DNA from: Mesorhizobium_K quangtriensis
GTDB taxonomy: Bacteria; Pseudomonadota; Alphaproteobacteria; Rhizobiales; Rhizobiaceae
DNA: 64,000 nucleotides
Direction of reading: 5' to 3'
Assembly (NCBI RefSeq): GCF_040081925.1
Contig: NZ_JBEBMF010000003.1
Location: forward strand, 62,001-126,000
Both the position numbers and the translations under genes were made by a program. This document shows, one piece after another, positions 34,040 to 45,010 of the stretch (position 1 is its first letter; each line of letters begins with the position of its first letter). The notes under the pieces were generated by a model. That model searched no databases. It was not told the DNA's origin and saw nothing but the letters and a program-made list of their open reading frames with translations.

Positions 34040-34519
34040 TTAGCCCTTTCGGGCCTTGTCGATCGCCGCAACGTTGATCTTCTTCATCTCCATCATCGCC
34101 TCGAACGCACGCTTGGCCTCGCCGCCGCCGGCAGCCATCGCCTCGGTGAGGGTGCGTGGCGTGATCTGCCAGTTGACGCCCCACTTGTCCTTGCACCAGC
34201 CGCAGGCGCTTTCTTGGCCGCCATTGCCGACGATGGCGTTCCAGTAGCGGTCGGTTTCTTCCTGGTCGTCGGTGGCGATCTGGAACGAGAATGCCTCGCT
34301 ATGCTTGAACATCGGCCCGCCGTTGAGCCCGATGCAGGGGATTCCGGCGACCGTGAAGTCCACCGTCAGCACGTCGCCCTGCTTGCCCGACGGATAGTCG
34401 CCGGGCGCGCGATGCACGGCTCGCACTTCGCTGTCGGGAAACACGCTGGCATAGAATTGCGCGGCAGCCTCGGCATCCTTGTCGTACCAGACGCAAATCG
34501 TGTTCTTGGCGATGGTCAT
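34040..34519 (-). CDS. VOC-superfamily (PhnB-like) protein
   Basis: A 159-residue protein of the PhnB/3-demethylubiquinone methyltransferase-like group of the vicinal-oxygen-chelate fold. The start ITICVWYDKDAEAAAQFYAS-like strand and WQITPRTLTEAM near the C-terminus are family features. The function is not established; many are annotated after the PhnB name only. ATG 34519 is preferred to an upstream TTG. It converges with era. Confidence 0.82.
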   Translation of the reverse strand: MTIAKNTICVWYDKDAEAAAQFYASVFPDSEVRAVHRAPGDYPSGKQGDVLTVDFTVAGIPCIGLNGGPMFKHSEAFSFQIATDDQEETDRYWNAIVGNGGQESACGWCKDKWGVNWQITPRTLTEAMAAGGGEAKRAFEAMMEMKKINVAAIDKARKG

Positions 34520-34642
34520 CGTTTGTCCTTTCGCTACGAGCCATTGGGACTCGTTGTCCCGCTGGATGCTCAAAGGACGGATGGGGCAGGTCTGTTCCGA
34601 CAGCGAGCGACCATTTATTTCGGTCGCGCGCTCTCTGGGAAT

Positions 34643-34996
34643 TCAGCCCGGCACCGCACAAATGGTCGAGCGCGTCAGAAACCGCTTCTCGCGGCCGTTG
34701 TCGAGCGAGAACATGCCGCCGCGCCCGGGCACGACGTCGATCGTGATGTCGGTGTGTTTCCAGGCCTCATATTGCGACTCGCTGATATAGACGGGCGTGT
34801 CGCCGATCATGCCGAGCAATACGTCCCGGTCGCCAACGATGAAATCGCCGCGCGGATAGCACATGGGCGACGAGCCGTCGCAGCAGCCGCCAGACTGATG
34901 GAAAAGCACGGGGCCGTGGTCCGCGATGATCTCCGCCAGAAGCTGTTCGGCTTCCGGTGTGGCAGAGACTTTTCCGAGTGAAACGCGCTCGTTCAT
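34643..34996 (-). CDS. DUF779 protein
   Basis: A 117-residue conserved protein of unknown function. It has a Cys-rich HQSGGCCDGSSPMCYPRGD segment (about residues 44-62) that could bind metal. Genes of this family usually sit beside acetaldehyde-type aldehyde dehydrogenase genes, as here (70 bases from the dehydrogenase stop, same strand), and a helper or metal-related role for the enzyme has been supposed from that pairing. ATG 34996 fits the family start. Confidence 0.85.
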   Translation of the reverse strand: MNERVSLGKVSATPEAEQLLAEIIADHGPVLFHQSGGCCDGSSPMCYPRGDFIVGDRDVLLGMIGDTPVYISESQYEAWKHTDITIDVVPGRGGMFSLDNGREKRFLTRSTICAVPG

Positions 34997-35066
34997 AATC
35001 GATACTCCATGCCTCAAGATAGGGCGGCGCAACCGTAGTGGCTACGCCGCCCCAGCCTTGGGAGGA

Positions 35067-36584
<1,518 letters not shown>

Positions 36585-36633
36585 TCTTTCCTCCCGGATA
36601 CAGCGCCGCACATGCGGCAATGGAGGAAAGTTG

Positions 36634-36648
36634 GCAGCCGCGCGTCCA
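36634..36648 (-). promoter_or_regulatory. Possible sigma-54-like promoter of aldehyde dehydrogenase
   Basis: On the minus strand TGGACGCGCGGCTGC keeps the GG-N10-GC core of -24/-12 promoters but departs from consensus at several places. It lies 50 bases before the ATG and 35 bases downstream of a large palindrome. The nearby regulator has no AAA+ domain, which argues against its being a sigma-54 activator. Confidence 0.25.
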
Positions 36649-36682
36649 AATGTCAGTGGGGGCAGGAAGGTCGGGGTGCGGC

Positions 36683-36706
36683 CACTGTCGCAGAACTGCG
36701 ACAGTG
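36683..36706. promoter_or_regulatory. 24-bp operator palindrome
   Basis: Perfect inverted repeat CACTGTCGCAG-AA-CTGCGACAGTG with 11-base arms, about 100 bases upstream of the aldehyde dehydrogenase start and just beyond the end of the regulator gene. It is the obvious binding site for the Fis-type HTH of the adjacent regulator. Confidence 0.65.
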
Positions 36707-36720
36707 TGCGGTGCAATATC

Positions 36721-37692
36721 TCAGGGCGGGCGGCTTATGCCGAAGCGCGTGAGCTTCCGATGCAGCGTGGCGCGGGAAATTCCAAGAGCCTGCGCAGCCG
36801 CCGACACGTTGCCATCCGCATGAATCAACGCTCGCTGTAGGACGGCGCGTTCGGCATCAGCAAAGGTATCCTGGTTCGGGCCGTCGCCGGTGACAACGAG
36901 GTCGGAGGCAAGCAACGGCCTTGTAAAGCTCTCGTCGGTGAGTCCGAGCGCCTGGCGGGCGGCCCGGGTTGCCCCAATCACCAGATCGTCACGATCGACC
37001 GCGATCAGCGCGCCCGCGAGGCGTTCTTCGGTCGGGGCGAGCAGGATGCGGGCGTGCGGAAACGCCAACCGGAAGTTCTCTGCCTCGATACGACGGGCGG
37101 CATCGCCAACGGCTACAGCTATCAGATTGACGAACCCCTCGGTCAGGTCGGCACGACAGGACGAAACGTCGAGCGCTCCGGCAATATTGCCCCGATGATC
37201 GTAGATCGGCGCTGTCGTGCACGAGAGCAGCGTATTGCGCGAGAAGAAGTGCTGGTCGCGGTGGATCGTTAGCGCGCGCTGCTCGACGAGACAGGTGCCG
37301 ATTCCGTTGGTGCCTTCGCTGTCCTCGCTCCAGATCGTACCCGTCCAGAGGCCCCAGTCGCGAAAGGTCCGGTCGTCGCCGACCGAACCGCGTCTCTCTA
37401 TCGGCACCCCATTGCGGTCAGCGAGCAGGACGCAGCAGCCGACGCCTCCGACCGCCTGATAGAGCCGGTCAAGGCTCGCCTGCGCGGCGGTGATAAGCGG
37501 CTCCATGCCTTCACGGACGGACTTGAACTCAGAGTCTGTGAGGCGCTGTGGAGGACTGCGGTCGGTCGGCTCGAGGCGATGGAGGTCGCACGACCGCTTC
37601 CACGACGCCACAAGAGCGGAACGCGCTGCGTCGTTCGACTGAAGGGCATTGAAGATTCTGTCGGCGTGTCCCGCCGTAGACAGGCTACCCAT
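36721..37692 (-). CDS. GAF-Fis transcriptional regulator (AcoR-like without AAA+ domain)
   Basis: A 323-residue regulator. The N-terminal two thirds contain a GAF-type sensor (about residues 65-205; LADRNGVPIERRG and GTNGIGTCLVEQRA, as in AcoR). The last 45 residues form a Fis-type HTH (GNVSAAAQALGISRATLHRKL). The central AAA+ sigma-54 activation domain of AcoR is missing, so it probably acts on a sigma-70 promoter or as a repressor. ATG 37692 has an excellent GGGAGGAG ribosome site. It sits upstream of the aldehyde dehydrogenase gene, on the same strand. Confidence 0.88.
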   Translation of the reverse strand: MGSLSTAGHADRIFNALQSNDAARSALVASWKRSCDLHRLEPTDRSPPQRLTDSEFKSVREGMEPLITAAQASLDRLYQAVGGVGCCVLLADRNGVPIERRGSVGDDRTFRDWGLWTGTIWSEDSEGTNGIGTCLVEQRALTIHRDQHFFSRNTLLSCTTAPIYDHRGNIAGALDVSSCRADLTEGFVNLIAVAVGDAARRIEAENFRLAFPHARILLAPTEERLAGALIAVDRDDLVIGATRAARQALGLTDESFTRPLLASDLVVTGDGPNQDTFADAERAVLQRALIHADGNVSAAAQALGISRATLHRKLTRFGISRPP

Positions 37693-37865
37693 AGCTCCTC
37701 CCGAGCCGGTTCCCAGTTCCCGCCACTGTCCCAATGTATGCGGCGGGGTCGTGCTGTCAAATCAGGCAAAAGGCTAACGCCCTGTGATCCTCCCGGCCTC
37801 GGCCTGATCTGCCGACGATATGTTCCGGTGAATACAGCCCTGAAGCGCCTGTATGGATAGCTTCG

Positions 37866-38756
37866 TCAGGATGAGGTTCGCAAATCCTTCTCGAACCAGA
37901 AATCCGCATAGGCATTGTCATTGTAGCGCTCTGTATGATGATAGCCCGCCTTGCGGTAGAGCGCCTGCGCTTCAGCGAGCGACCTGTTGGTGTCGAGGAC
38001 GACGCGGGTCGCCCCCATGCGCCGCGCCTCCGCTTCCAGAGCATCGAGCAGCCGACGCGACAGCCCGAGGCCGCGAAGGTCAGGCGCGACCCACATGCGT
38101 TTGAATTCGGCGGTGGTGGCGTCAAGCAATCGCATTGCCCCGCAGCCGACTGCGCGGCCGTGCAGCCTGGCAATCAGGAAGAGGCTTTGCTCCTGCACCT
38201 TGCCTGCATTGGCGTAGCCGCCGCCGTTCGGATCAAACCCGCCTTCGAAACGCCGGTCGAGTTCGGCGTAGTAAGCGGCAACGCACCGCTTCGCATCCTC
38301 GCTGTCCTCGGGTTCGGCGGCGATCGTGACGGATGCGGCGCCGAGCAACCTTTCGACTTCGGCCATCGCAGTCACCAGCCGGTCGCGTTGCCTTTCGCCC
38401 AGCGTATCGAGCAAAGTTGCCGCAAGGTCGTGGGAGAGCGCGTCATAGGCCTGTCGCTCGGCCAACCCGGTCGCGGTCAGTTTCGCGATCCTGCGGCGCC
38501 TGTCCTTGCTGTCTTGCTCGACAACCACCAGCCCCGCGCGCTCGAGCGCCTTGAGCAGGCGGCTTGCATAGCCGGAATCCAAACCGAGAAGCTCCCGCAA
38601 GGATCCGATGTCGATGCCGTCAGGCCCGATCTCGAACAAAAGGCGCGCCTGACCGAGCGGTCGACCGCGTCCGAGATAGCTGTCGTCGAGTGCGCCGGTT
38701 CGCAGCGTCACGGCCCGGTTGAAGCGTCGCACTTGTTCGATATGGGAGTTATTCAT
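37866..38756 (-). CDS. MarR-type regulator fused to GNAT acetyltransferase
   Basis: A 296-residue fusion: a MarR winged-helix domain (about residues 1-140; LGLDSGYASRLLKALERAGL) joined to a GNAT N-acetyltransferase domain (about 150-296) with the acetyl-CoA loop RGLGLSRRLLDALEAEA. Such fusions are widespread; the acetyltransferase may modify a small molecule sensed by the HTH part, but no target is known. It is divergent from recO. Confidence 0.9.
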   Translation of the reverse strand: MNNSHIEQVRRFNRAVTLRTGALDDSYLGRGRPLGQARLLFEIGPDGIDIGSLRELLGLDSGYASRLLKALERAGLVVVEQDSKDRRRRIAKLTATGLAERQAYDALSHDLAATLLDTLGERQRDRLVTAMAEVERLLGAASVTIAAEPEDSEDAKRCVAAYYAELDRRFEGGFDPNGGGYANAGKVQEQSLFLIARLHGRAVGCGAMRLLDATTAEFKRMWVAPDLRGLGLSRRLLDALEAEARRMGATRVVLDTNRSLAEAQALYRKAGYHHTERYNDNAYADFWFEKDLRTSS

Positions 38757-38845
38757 TTATCTGACTTTAGTCAGGTAATTTCCTGCTGACAACCGGAACG
38801 CTGCAATCCTTGATTTCGCCGACGAAGCGGTGGAAGGCTTTGCGC

Positions 38846-39604
38846 ATGGAATGGCGCGACGAGGGAATCATTCTCGGCACCCGCAGGCATGGCGAAACCA
38901 GCGCCATCCTCGAAGTCATGACGCGTGCCCACGGGCGTCATCTCGGGCTGGTGCGGGGCGGGCGCTCGCGCAAGCAGCAGCCGGTCCTGCAGGCGGGAAA
39001 CAAGGTCGACCTCATCTGGCGCGCGCGGCTGGATGAGCACCTCGGCACCTTTCAGGTAGAGGCTCTGGACCTGAATGCGGCGCGGCTTTTCGATAGCGCA
39101 ACGGCGATCTACGGCCTGCAGACCCTGGCCGGGCATCTGAGGCTGCTGCCGGAGCGCGATCCGCATGAACGGCTCTACGAGACGCTGGGGCTCGTCATCG
39201 ATCACCTCGATGACCCACAGACCGCCGGCGAACTTCTCGTGCGCTTCGAGGTGCTGATGCTTGATGAACTCGGCTTCGGCCTCGATCTGTCTGAATGCGC
39301 CGCCACCGGCGCGCGGACCGATCTGGCGTATGTCTCGCCGAAGTCCGGCCGCGCCGTATCGAGGGAGGCCGGCGCGCCATGGCGGGACCGGATGCTGGCC
39401 CTGCCGGCATTTTTGTTGAGCTCGGGCCAACGGGCCGATGCGCTCGCGATCGAGGAGGCGTTCCGGCTCACCGGCTTCTTTTTCAGTAGGCACGTCTACG
39501 AGCCGCGCGGCTTTGCCGAATCCGAAGCGCGGGGTGCGTTCCTGAGCACGTTGAGGCGTCACCACGCAAGGTTTGGCCCGAACAGCGAGGGAAATGCCGC
39601 TTGA
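38846..39604 (+). CDS. recO: DNA repair protein RecO
   Basis: A 252-residue recombination mediator that, with RecR, loads RecA on SSB-coated DNA. The N-terminal OB fold begins MEWRDEGIILGTRRHGET, and GLVRGGRSRKQQPVLQ is the family's basic strand. The ATG at 38846 is set by that start. It is separated from era by an accessory block on the opposite strand. Confidence 0.95.
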   Translation: MEWRDEGIILGTRRHGETSAILEVMTRAHGRHLGLVRGGRSRKQQPVLQAGNKVDLIWRARLDEHLGTFQVEALDLNAARLFDSATAIYGLQTLAGHLRLLPERDPHERLYETLGLVIDHLDDPQTAGELLVRFEVLMLDELGFGLDLSECAATGARTDLAYVSPKSGRAVSREAGAPWRDRMLALPAFLLSSGQRADALAIEEAFRLTGFFFSRHVYEPRGFAESEARGAFLSTLRRHHARFGPNSEGNAA

Positions 39605-39687
39605 GGGTGGCCTGACATCGGACCCCGCTGTATGCGATAAATCATCATGAGCATCGTCGATCGTTGTCGGCGATTTGCGGGGGACAG

Positions 39688-42402
39688 ATGATCGAAAGCC
39701 TGGCCATCATCGCGATCGTGGCGCTTATCGTCGTGGTTGTACGCCAGAACGGCCGCCTGAGCCTTCTGGAGCGCGAGATCGGCGCGTTGCGCAGCTTCGT
39801 GCTGACAGCACCGCCGGCAGTCGTGGAGGCGGCGCAGACGGCCGAGGCCCCGCAGTCTGCCGGGGAGATCCAGCTTCTCGAAACCGAAACGGTGTCGGTT
39901 GCCGATGTCGCCAGTTCGCCTGCCCCGGAGCAGGATGGACCTTGGTCTGCGCCGACGACGGAAGTATTGGCTGGCATTACAACTCCGTCGCCGGCATCCG
40001 ATGAAACTGCACCACCGGCAGCGCTCAAAAGGCCCGACATCGAGACTGCGCTCGGTACGCGCTGGGCGGTGTGGGTCGGCGGCATCGCGTTGGCGCTGGG
40101 CGGTCTGTTTCTCGTTAAGTACTCGATCGAAGCCGGCATATTCGGCCCGGGCGTCCGCCTGACCATGGCCGGCCTGCTCGGACTGGCGCTTGTGGGCGCG
40201 GGCGAGTTCATCCGCCGCACCGGCTTCAAGGTTCCAGTCGAGGGAGCTGTGGGTGCCTATGTGCCGGGTATCCTCACCGCAGCCGGCGCATTCACGCTGT
40301 TCGGCACGATCTACGCCGCGCATGCGGTCTACGGCTTCATCGGACCGGCTGCCGCGTTTCTGCTGCTCGGCGTGATCGGCGTGGCCACCATCGCGGCGGC
40401 ACTTGTCCACGGCCAGGCGCTGGCAGGCCTCGGCCTGCTCGGCTCGATGCTGACGCCGGCGCTGGTGTCCTCGCAGTCGCCGAATGTGTGGGCGCTGTTC
40501 GGATACCTTGCGATCATTCTCGTCGCCAACACTGTCATCGCCCGAATGCGCGACTGGACGTTTCTCGCCGCCGCCGGCTTCGTCGGCACTGGTCTCTGGA
40601 CGCTCGCCTATCTCAACGAGGCGCAGGCGCTGGATTTGATGGTCGTGATGTTCATCAGCCTTGCGACCTTGGCTACGCTCGGCTTCGCCTGGCTGCGGCG
40701 CGGCGCTTCCGATGAAAATGGCTTCGACTGGCCGACTGTCGCGCCAGCCGTCTTCGTGGCGCTGACGGCCGCGATCCTTTTGGCGACCCCCGACTTCCAG
40801 GCGCTCGGCAGCGTCGCCTATGGCGCGTTGCTGATCTTCGCCATGCTGCTGGTGGCCTTCTACCGGCCCACGGCGCTGGCGCTTGTCCATGCCGCCGGAC
40901 TGGCGACGGCGGTCGTCTATGCGCAGGCGGAGCTGACCGGGACATTTGGCTTCGGCTTTTCGGGTGGCGAGTTGACGGTCGACGGTTTCCAGGTGTCGCC
41001 ATTCGCAGCTACCCTGCTTCCTGCCGGTATCGTTCTTGCGATCATCTTCCTCGTCGATGGCTACTGGAGCGCGTGGCGAAGCGTCGCGGCCGCGCCGGTG
41101 CGGGCTGCCGTCTGGTCCGGATGGGGAACGCTGGTTCCGCTGGTGCTGCTGGCCTCGCTCTGGGCCTCGTTCGGCAATCTGGATCGAGATCTCACCTATG
41201 CCGTGGCGGCATTGGTACTGACCGCAATATTCGTGGCGGGAACCGAGGCGATTGCCCGGCGCGAAGACCCCGTTCTGCAAGGTGGCCTCGCGGTTTCTTT
41301 TGCGCTTGTCGGCGCGGGCATCGCCGCAGTCCTGTTCCTCCACATGGCGTTCGGGCCGCTGTGGACGACAATTCTCGTCGGCGCACTTGCTGCTGTGCCG
41401 GCTGTTGCGACGCGCTGGAGAAGCTATCCCATGCTCGGCTGGCTGTCGGTCGGCGCGGTCGTTGTCACGGTCGGCCGCATCGCCTTCGACCCGACGATCG
41501 TTGGCGCGTTCGACCTCGGCAAGACGCCAGTCTTCAACGCGCTTCTGCCGGGCTACGGCATTCCCGCGTTGGCATTCGCCTTCGCGGCCTGGCAACTGGC
41601 GCGCACCACGGTCGGCCGTCCAAGACTGGTCATGGAAGCGGCGGCATCACTCCTTGCCTTGCTCACCGTCGCGATGCTGGTGCGCCACGCCTTGAATGGC
41701 GGCGTTATCAACACAGCCGCGCCGACGCTCGCCGAACAGGCGAGCTACACGCTGATCGCGCTCGGAGCAGGCGGCATCCTCGTGGCGCTGGATATGCGCT
41801 CGCCGAGTTCTGTGCTGCGCATAGGCTCGCTGGCGGCCGGCGTCATGTCGGTCGCTTTCGTGATCGGCCAGCATTTCCTCTGGCTGAACCCGCTGTTCAC
41901 CGACGAGTCGACGGGCCGCATTCCGGTCTTCAACCTGCTGTTCCTGGCCTACCTGCTGCCAGCCATCGCGGCAGCTGCGCTGGCGCTCTATTCACGCGGC
42001 AAGCGCCCGAAATGGTACTCCGCCATGCTGGGCCTGCTGGCGGCGGTGCTGGCCTTCGCCTATGCGACGCTCTCAGTCCGCAGGCTGTTCCACGGGGAAC
42101 ACATCGCCCTGTGGTCAGGCATGAGCCAGCTGGAAACCTATTCCTATTCGGCGCTGTGGCTTGCCATGGGTGTCGGCCTGCTGATCGCCGGCGTGTGGCT
42201 GCGGTCGCAGTTGCTGCGCATCGCTTCCGGCGTGCTGATCGCCATCGCGGTGGCGAAGGTGTTCATCTTTGACATGTCGGAACTGGAAGGCGTGCTCAGG
42301 GCACTGTCCTTCATCGGCCTCGGCGCGGTGCTGATAGGCATCGGCCTGTTCTACCAGAAGCTTCTCGCAAGGGCCGCAAAAGCGGACGCGGCCCCGTCAT
42401 AG
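39688..42402 (+). CDS. DUF2339 large polytopic membrane protein
   Basis: A 904-residue inner-membrane protein. One N-terminal transmembrane helix (residues 2-20) is followed by a hydrophilic Pro/Ala/Glu-rich segment to about residue 120 and then some twenty or more hydrophobic helices. ALGTRWAVWVGGIALALGGLFLV (split here: ALGTRWAVWVGG then IALALGGLFLV, about 120-142) is the DUF2339 start. The function is unknown; no transport motif is recognisable. A GGGGGA ribosome site precedes ATG 39688. Confidence 0.88.
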   Translation: MIESLAIIAIVALIVVVVRQNGRLSLLEREIGALRSFVLTAPPAVVEAAQTAEAPQSAGEIQLLETETVSVADVASSPAPEQDGPWSAPTTEVLAGITTPSPASDETAPPAALKRPDIETALGTRWAVWVGGIALALGGLFLVKYSIEAGIFGPGVRLTMAGLLGLALVGAGEFIRRTGFKVPVEGAVGAYVPGILTAAGAFTLFGTIYAAHAVYGFIGPAAAFLLLGVIGVATIAAALVHGQALAGLGLLGSMLTPALVSSQSPNVWALFGYLAIILVANTVIARMRDWTFLAAAGFVGTGLWTLAYLNEAQALDLMVVMFISLATLATLGFAWLRRGASDENGFDWPTVAPAVFVALTAAILLATPDFQALGSVAYGALLIFAMLLVAFYRPTALALVHAAGLATAVVYAQAELTGTFGFGFSGGELTVDGFQVSPFAATLLPAGIVLAIIFLVDGYWSAWRSVAAAPVRAAVWSGWGTLVPLVLLASLWASFGNLDRDLTYAVAALVLTAIFVAGTEAIARREDPVLQGGLAVSFALVGAGIAAVLFLHMAFGPLWTTILVGALAAVPAVATRWRSYPMLGWLSVGAVVVTVGRIAFDPTIVGAFDLGKTPVFNALLPGYGIPALAFAFAAWQLARTTVGRPRLVMEAAASLLALLTVAMLVRHALNGGVINTAAPTLAEQASYTLIALGAGGILVALDMRSPSSVLRIGSLAAGVMSVAFVIGQHFLWLNPLFTDESTGRIPVFNLLFLAYLLPAIAAAALALYSRGKRPKWYSAMLGLLAAVLAFAYATLSVRRLFHGEHIALWSGMSQLETYSYSALWLAMGVGLLIAGVWLRSQLLRIASGVLIAIAVAKVFIFDMSELEGVLRALSFIGLGAVLIGIGLFYQKLLARAAKADAAPS

Positions 42403-42403
42403 A

Positions 42404-43648
42404 TCATTCGGCAGGCGCGAGGCGAAGCCGGTCGACCGGCTTCTCCTGGATCGGCCAGTGGACGATGGCGGCGAAGACGCCGAGCGCCACGCCGAGCCAC
42501 CACACCGGATTATAGCTGCCGAAGTGGTCGTAGAGATAGCCGCCGAGCCAGACGCCGAGGAACGAGCCGATCTGGTGCGACAGGAAGACGATGCCGCCCA
42601 GCATGCCAAGATGGCGCGTACCGAACATGATGGCGACGAGGCCGTTGGTCGGCGGTACGGTAGAGAGCCACAGAAGGCCCATCAGGATGGCGAAGATGAT
42701 GACGGTCGTCGGCGTTTGCGGCAGGAGCAGGAAGGCCGTCACGAGAGCCGAGCGGCCGAGATAGATCCAGGCGAGAAAATGCGGCTTGGAATAGTGCTGG
42801 CCGATGAAGCCGGCACCAAGCGAGCCGATGATGTTGAAGAAGCCGATCAGCGCCAGCGCGATCACCGCGTAGCGGGCCTCAATGCCGAGGTCCCCGATAT
42901 AGGCGGGGAAGTGGGCGGTGATGAACGCGACCTGGAAGCCGCACACGAAAAAGCCCGAGACGAGCAGCACATAGCTGCGATGGGCCATTGCCTCGCTCAG
43001 CGCCTGGCCGACCGTCTGCTGCGCCGCTTGCAGCGCGGCCTGGGCGCTGTGTGAACTGCCGCGTAGCGGCGCCGCCAGCACGGGAATCGCCAGCATCATG
43101 ACCGCCATGATGATCAGGCTGTCAGACCAGCCATAGGCGTCGATCAACCCTTGGCTGATGGGAGCGAAAAGGAACATGCCGGCCGATCCCGCCGCCGTGC
43201 CGATGCCGAAGATGATCGAGCGCTTCTCGGGAGGCGTATGGCGCGCGAATGCGGCCAGCACGATGGAGAACGAGCCAGCCGCCACGCCGAGGCCGACCAG
43301 CACGCCACCGCCGATGTGTAACATGGTGGGGCTGTCGGCCACTGCCATCAGGTAGAGGCCCGCAGCGTAGATGATGCCGCCAAGCGCCAGGACGCGCCAC
43401 GTGCCATAGCGGTCGGCGATAGCCCCAAAGATCGGCAGCCCGAGACCCCAGAACAGGTTCTGCAAGGCCATGGCCAGGCCGAAAGTGGTGCGGTCCCAGC
43501 CTTTTTCGGCCAGCATCGGAAGCTGGAAGAAACCCATCGCGGAGCGCGGCCCGAAGGTCAGCGCCGCGATGATGCACCCGCAAATGATGATCAGCCACGG
43601 AACGCTTTTCGCCGCCGCGGAGGTCGAGGCTGTGGACTGTACGGCCAT
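42404..43648 (-). CDS. MFS transporter
   Basis: A 414-residue major facilitator protein with twelve predicted transmembrane helices. The loop 2-3 motif is GAIADRYGTWRVL (about residues 80-92). Overall form resembles the oxalate/formate and NarK-like MFS group, but the substrate cannot be read. ATG 43648 is chosen over an upstream start in a longer frame. It ends one base from the convergent DUF2339 gene. Confidence 0.9.
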   Translation of the reverse strand: MAVQSTASTSAAAKSVPWLIIICGCIIAALTFGPRSAMGFFQLPMLAEKGWDRTTFGLAMALQNLFWGLGLPIFGAIADRYGTWRVLALGGIIYAAGLYLMAVADSPTMLHIGGGVLVGLGVAAGSFSIVLAAFARHTPPEKRSIIFGIGTAAGSAGMFLFAPISQGLIDAYGWSDSLIIMAVMMLAIPVLAAPLRGSSHSAQAALQAAQQTVGQALSEAMAHRSYVLLVSGFFVCGFQVAFITAHFPAYIGDLGIEARYAVIALALIGFFNIIGSLGAGFIGQHYSKPHFLAWIYLGRSALVTAFLLLPQTPTTVIIFAILMGLLWLSTVPPTNGLVAIMFGTRHLGMLGGIVFLSHQIGSFLGVWLGGYLYDHFGSYNPVWWLGVALGVFAAIVHWPIQEKPVDRLRLAPAE

Positions 43649-43903
43649 GTCGGGAAATCTCCAGAAGTGTCCGAATATTACCCGAGAAGGAACGTCTCGC
43701 AAAATGAATTGAACGCATGGATTGCATCAAAACCGTTGATCGGCTGGGCCACTTCAGAGCGGCAGGCACCGTGTGACAGACGCCACAATTCAGCCCAATT
43801 CGCGGAGCGATAGCGCGATGGTTGTGCCCTTGCGTCGTCTGTGCGGGGCCGCGTCAGTTCACCAGGCCGATTTCTCCCTCATTCACGAGGCTCCCGGTTC
43901 CGC

Positions 43904-45010
43904 ATGGCTGCCGAAATTCGTCCGGCTCGCGCGAGTGACGTCGACGCGCTCGATGCGATCGAGATGGCCGTCTTTACTACCGACCGAATATCGCGCCGTT
44001 CCTTCCGCCAGTTGATCGAGCGCAGTACGGCCGAAACCCTGCTGGCCGAAGTCGACGGACGCATCGCGGGCTATGCCATGGTGCTTTTTCGCAAGGGCAG
44101 CGGCGTGGCGCGGCTTTATTCGATTGCCACTGCAGCGGATATTTCGGGGCATGGCGTCGGACGCCAGCTGCTCGAAGCTGCCGAGGACACCGCGTTCGAG
44201 CATGGTCGGATGTTACTGCGGCTGGAGGTGCGGGAAGACAACGCCCGCGCCATCCGCATCTACGAGGCGAGCGGTTATCGCAGCATTGGCAGCGAGCCGG
44301 ACTACTACGAGGACGGGGCGACGGCGCTTCGCTACGAGAAGGTATTGCGCGGCGACGTGCCGGTGAAAACCTCCGTGCCATTCTACCAGCAGACCTGCGA
44401 CTTCACCTGCGGCCCGTGCTGTCTCATGATGGCGATCGGGAACTTCGACCGAGGCTTCGTGCCGGACCCGGTCCGCGAGATCAGGCTGTGGCGTGAGGCG
44501 ACGACCATCTTCATGATGTCGGGGCCGGGTGGATGCGAGCCCTTCGGCCTGGCGGTCGCCGCCTACGAGGCCGGGCTTTCGGCGGAGATACGAGTGTCCT
44601 TCCACGGCGCGTTGTTCCTGCAGTCGGTGCGCAGCGCGGAGAAGCGCCGCGTGATGGAACTCGCGCAGGCGGATTTCCGGGTACGGGCGAAGGACTATGG
44701 CATTCCTGTCACCTACTCGCCCTTCGTCATTGACGACATTCGCGCAGCCCTTGCCGACGGCAAGCTCGTGCTGGTGCTGATCAGCGGGTTCCTGATGTTT
44801 GGGAAGAAGGTCCCGCACTGGGTGCTGGCCATCGGCGACGACGGCGAACACATCATGATCCACGACCCCTGGGTGGAGGACGACCGGCAGGAGACGGCGG
44901 CGGACGCCGCGAACATTCCGGTACCCTACGCGATCTTCATGAACATGGCGCAGTTCGGCAAGGACGTCCTGCGCGCGGCAATCATTCTCGGAAAGCGCGA
45001 GCAGCCATGA
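43904..45010 (+). CDS. GNAT acetyltransferase fused to C39-like peptidase
   Basis: A 368-residue two-domain protein. Residues 3-150 form a RimI-like GNAT N-acetyltransferase with the acetyl-CoA loop SGHGVGRQLL (81-90). Residues about 156-365 are a papain-like C39-type peptidase domain: Cys169 in DFTCGPCCLMM, His305 in VPHWVLAIG and Asp321 in MIHDPWV form the expected triad. No signal peptide or membrane segment is seen, unlike C39 domains of bacteriocin exporters. The stop overlaps the next gene's ATG (ATGA), so it is made with the RimK-type ligase. A joint role in modifying or trimming a peptide or protein end is inferred; the substrate is unknown. Confidence 0.9.
   Translation: MAAEIRPARASDVDALDAIEMAVFTTDRISRRSFRQLIERSTAETLLAEVDGRIAGYAMVLFRKGSGVARLYSIATAADISGHGVGRQLLEAAEDTAFEHGRMLLRLEVREDNARAIRIYEASGYRSIGSEPDYYEDGATALRYEKVLRGDVPVKTSVPFYQQTCDFTCGPCCLMMAIGNFDRGFVPDPVREIRLWREATTIFMMSGPGGCEPFGLAVAAYEAGLSAEIRVSFHGALFLQSVRSAEKRRVMELAQADFRVRAKDYGIPVTYSPFVIDDIRAALADGKLVLVLISGFLMFGKKVPHWVLAIGDDGEHIMIHDPWVEDDRQETAADAANIPVPYAIFMNMAQFGKDVLRAAIILGKREQP

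Noticed and set aside
39559..41595. 678-codon open frame on the minus strand opposite the DUF2339 gene
   Set aside because: The product is an Arg/His/Gln/Asp-rich string typical of the antisense of GC-rich hydrophobic genes; the plus-strand membrane protein explains the region.
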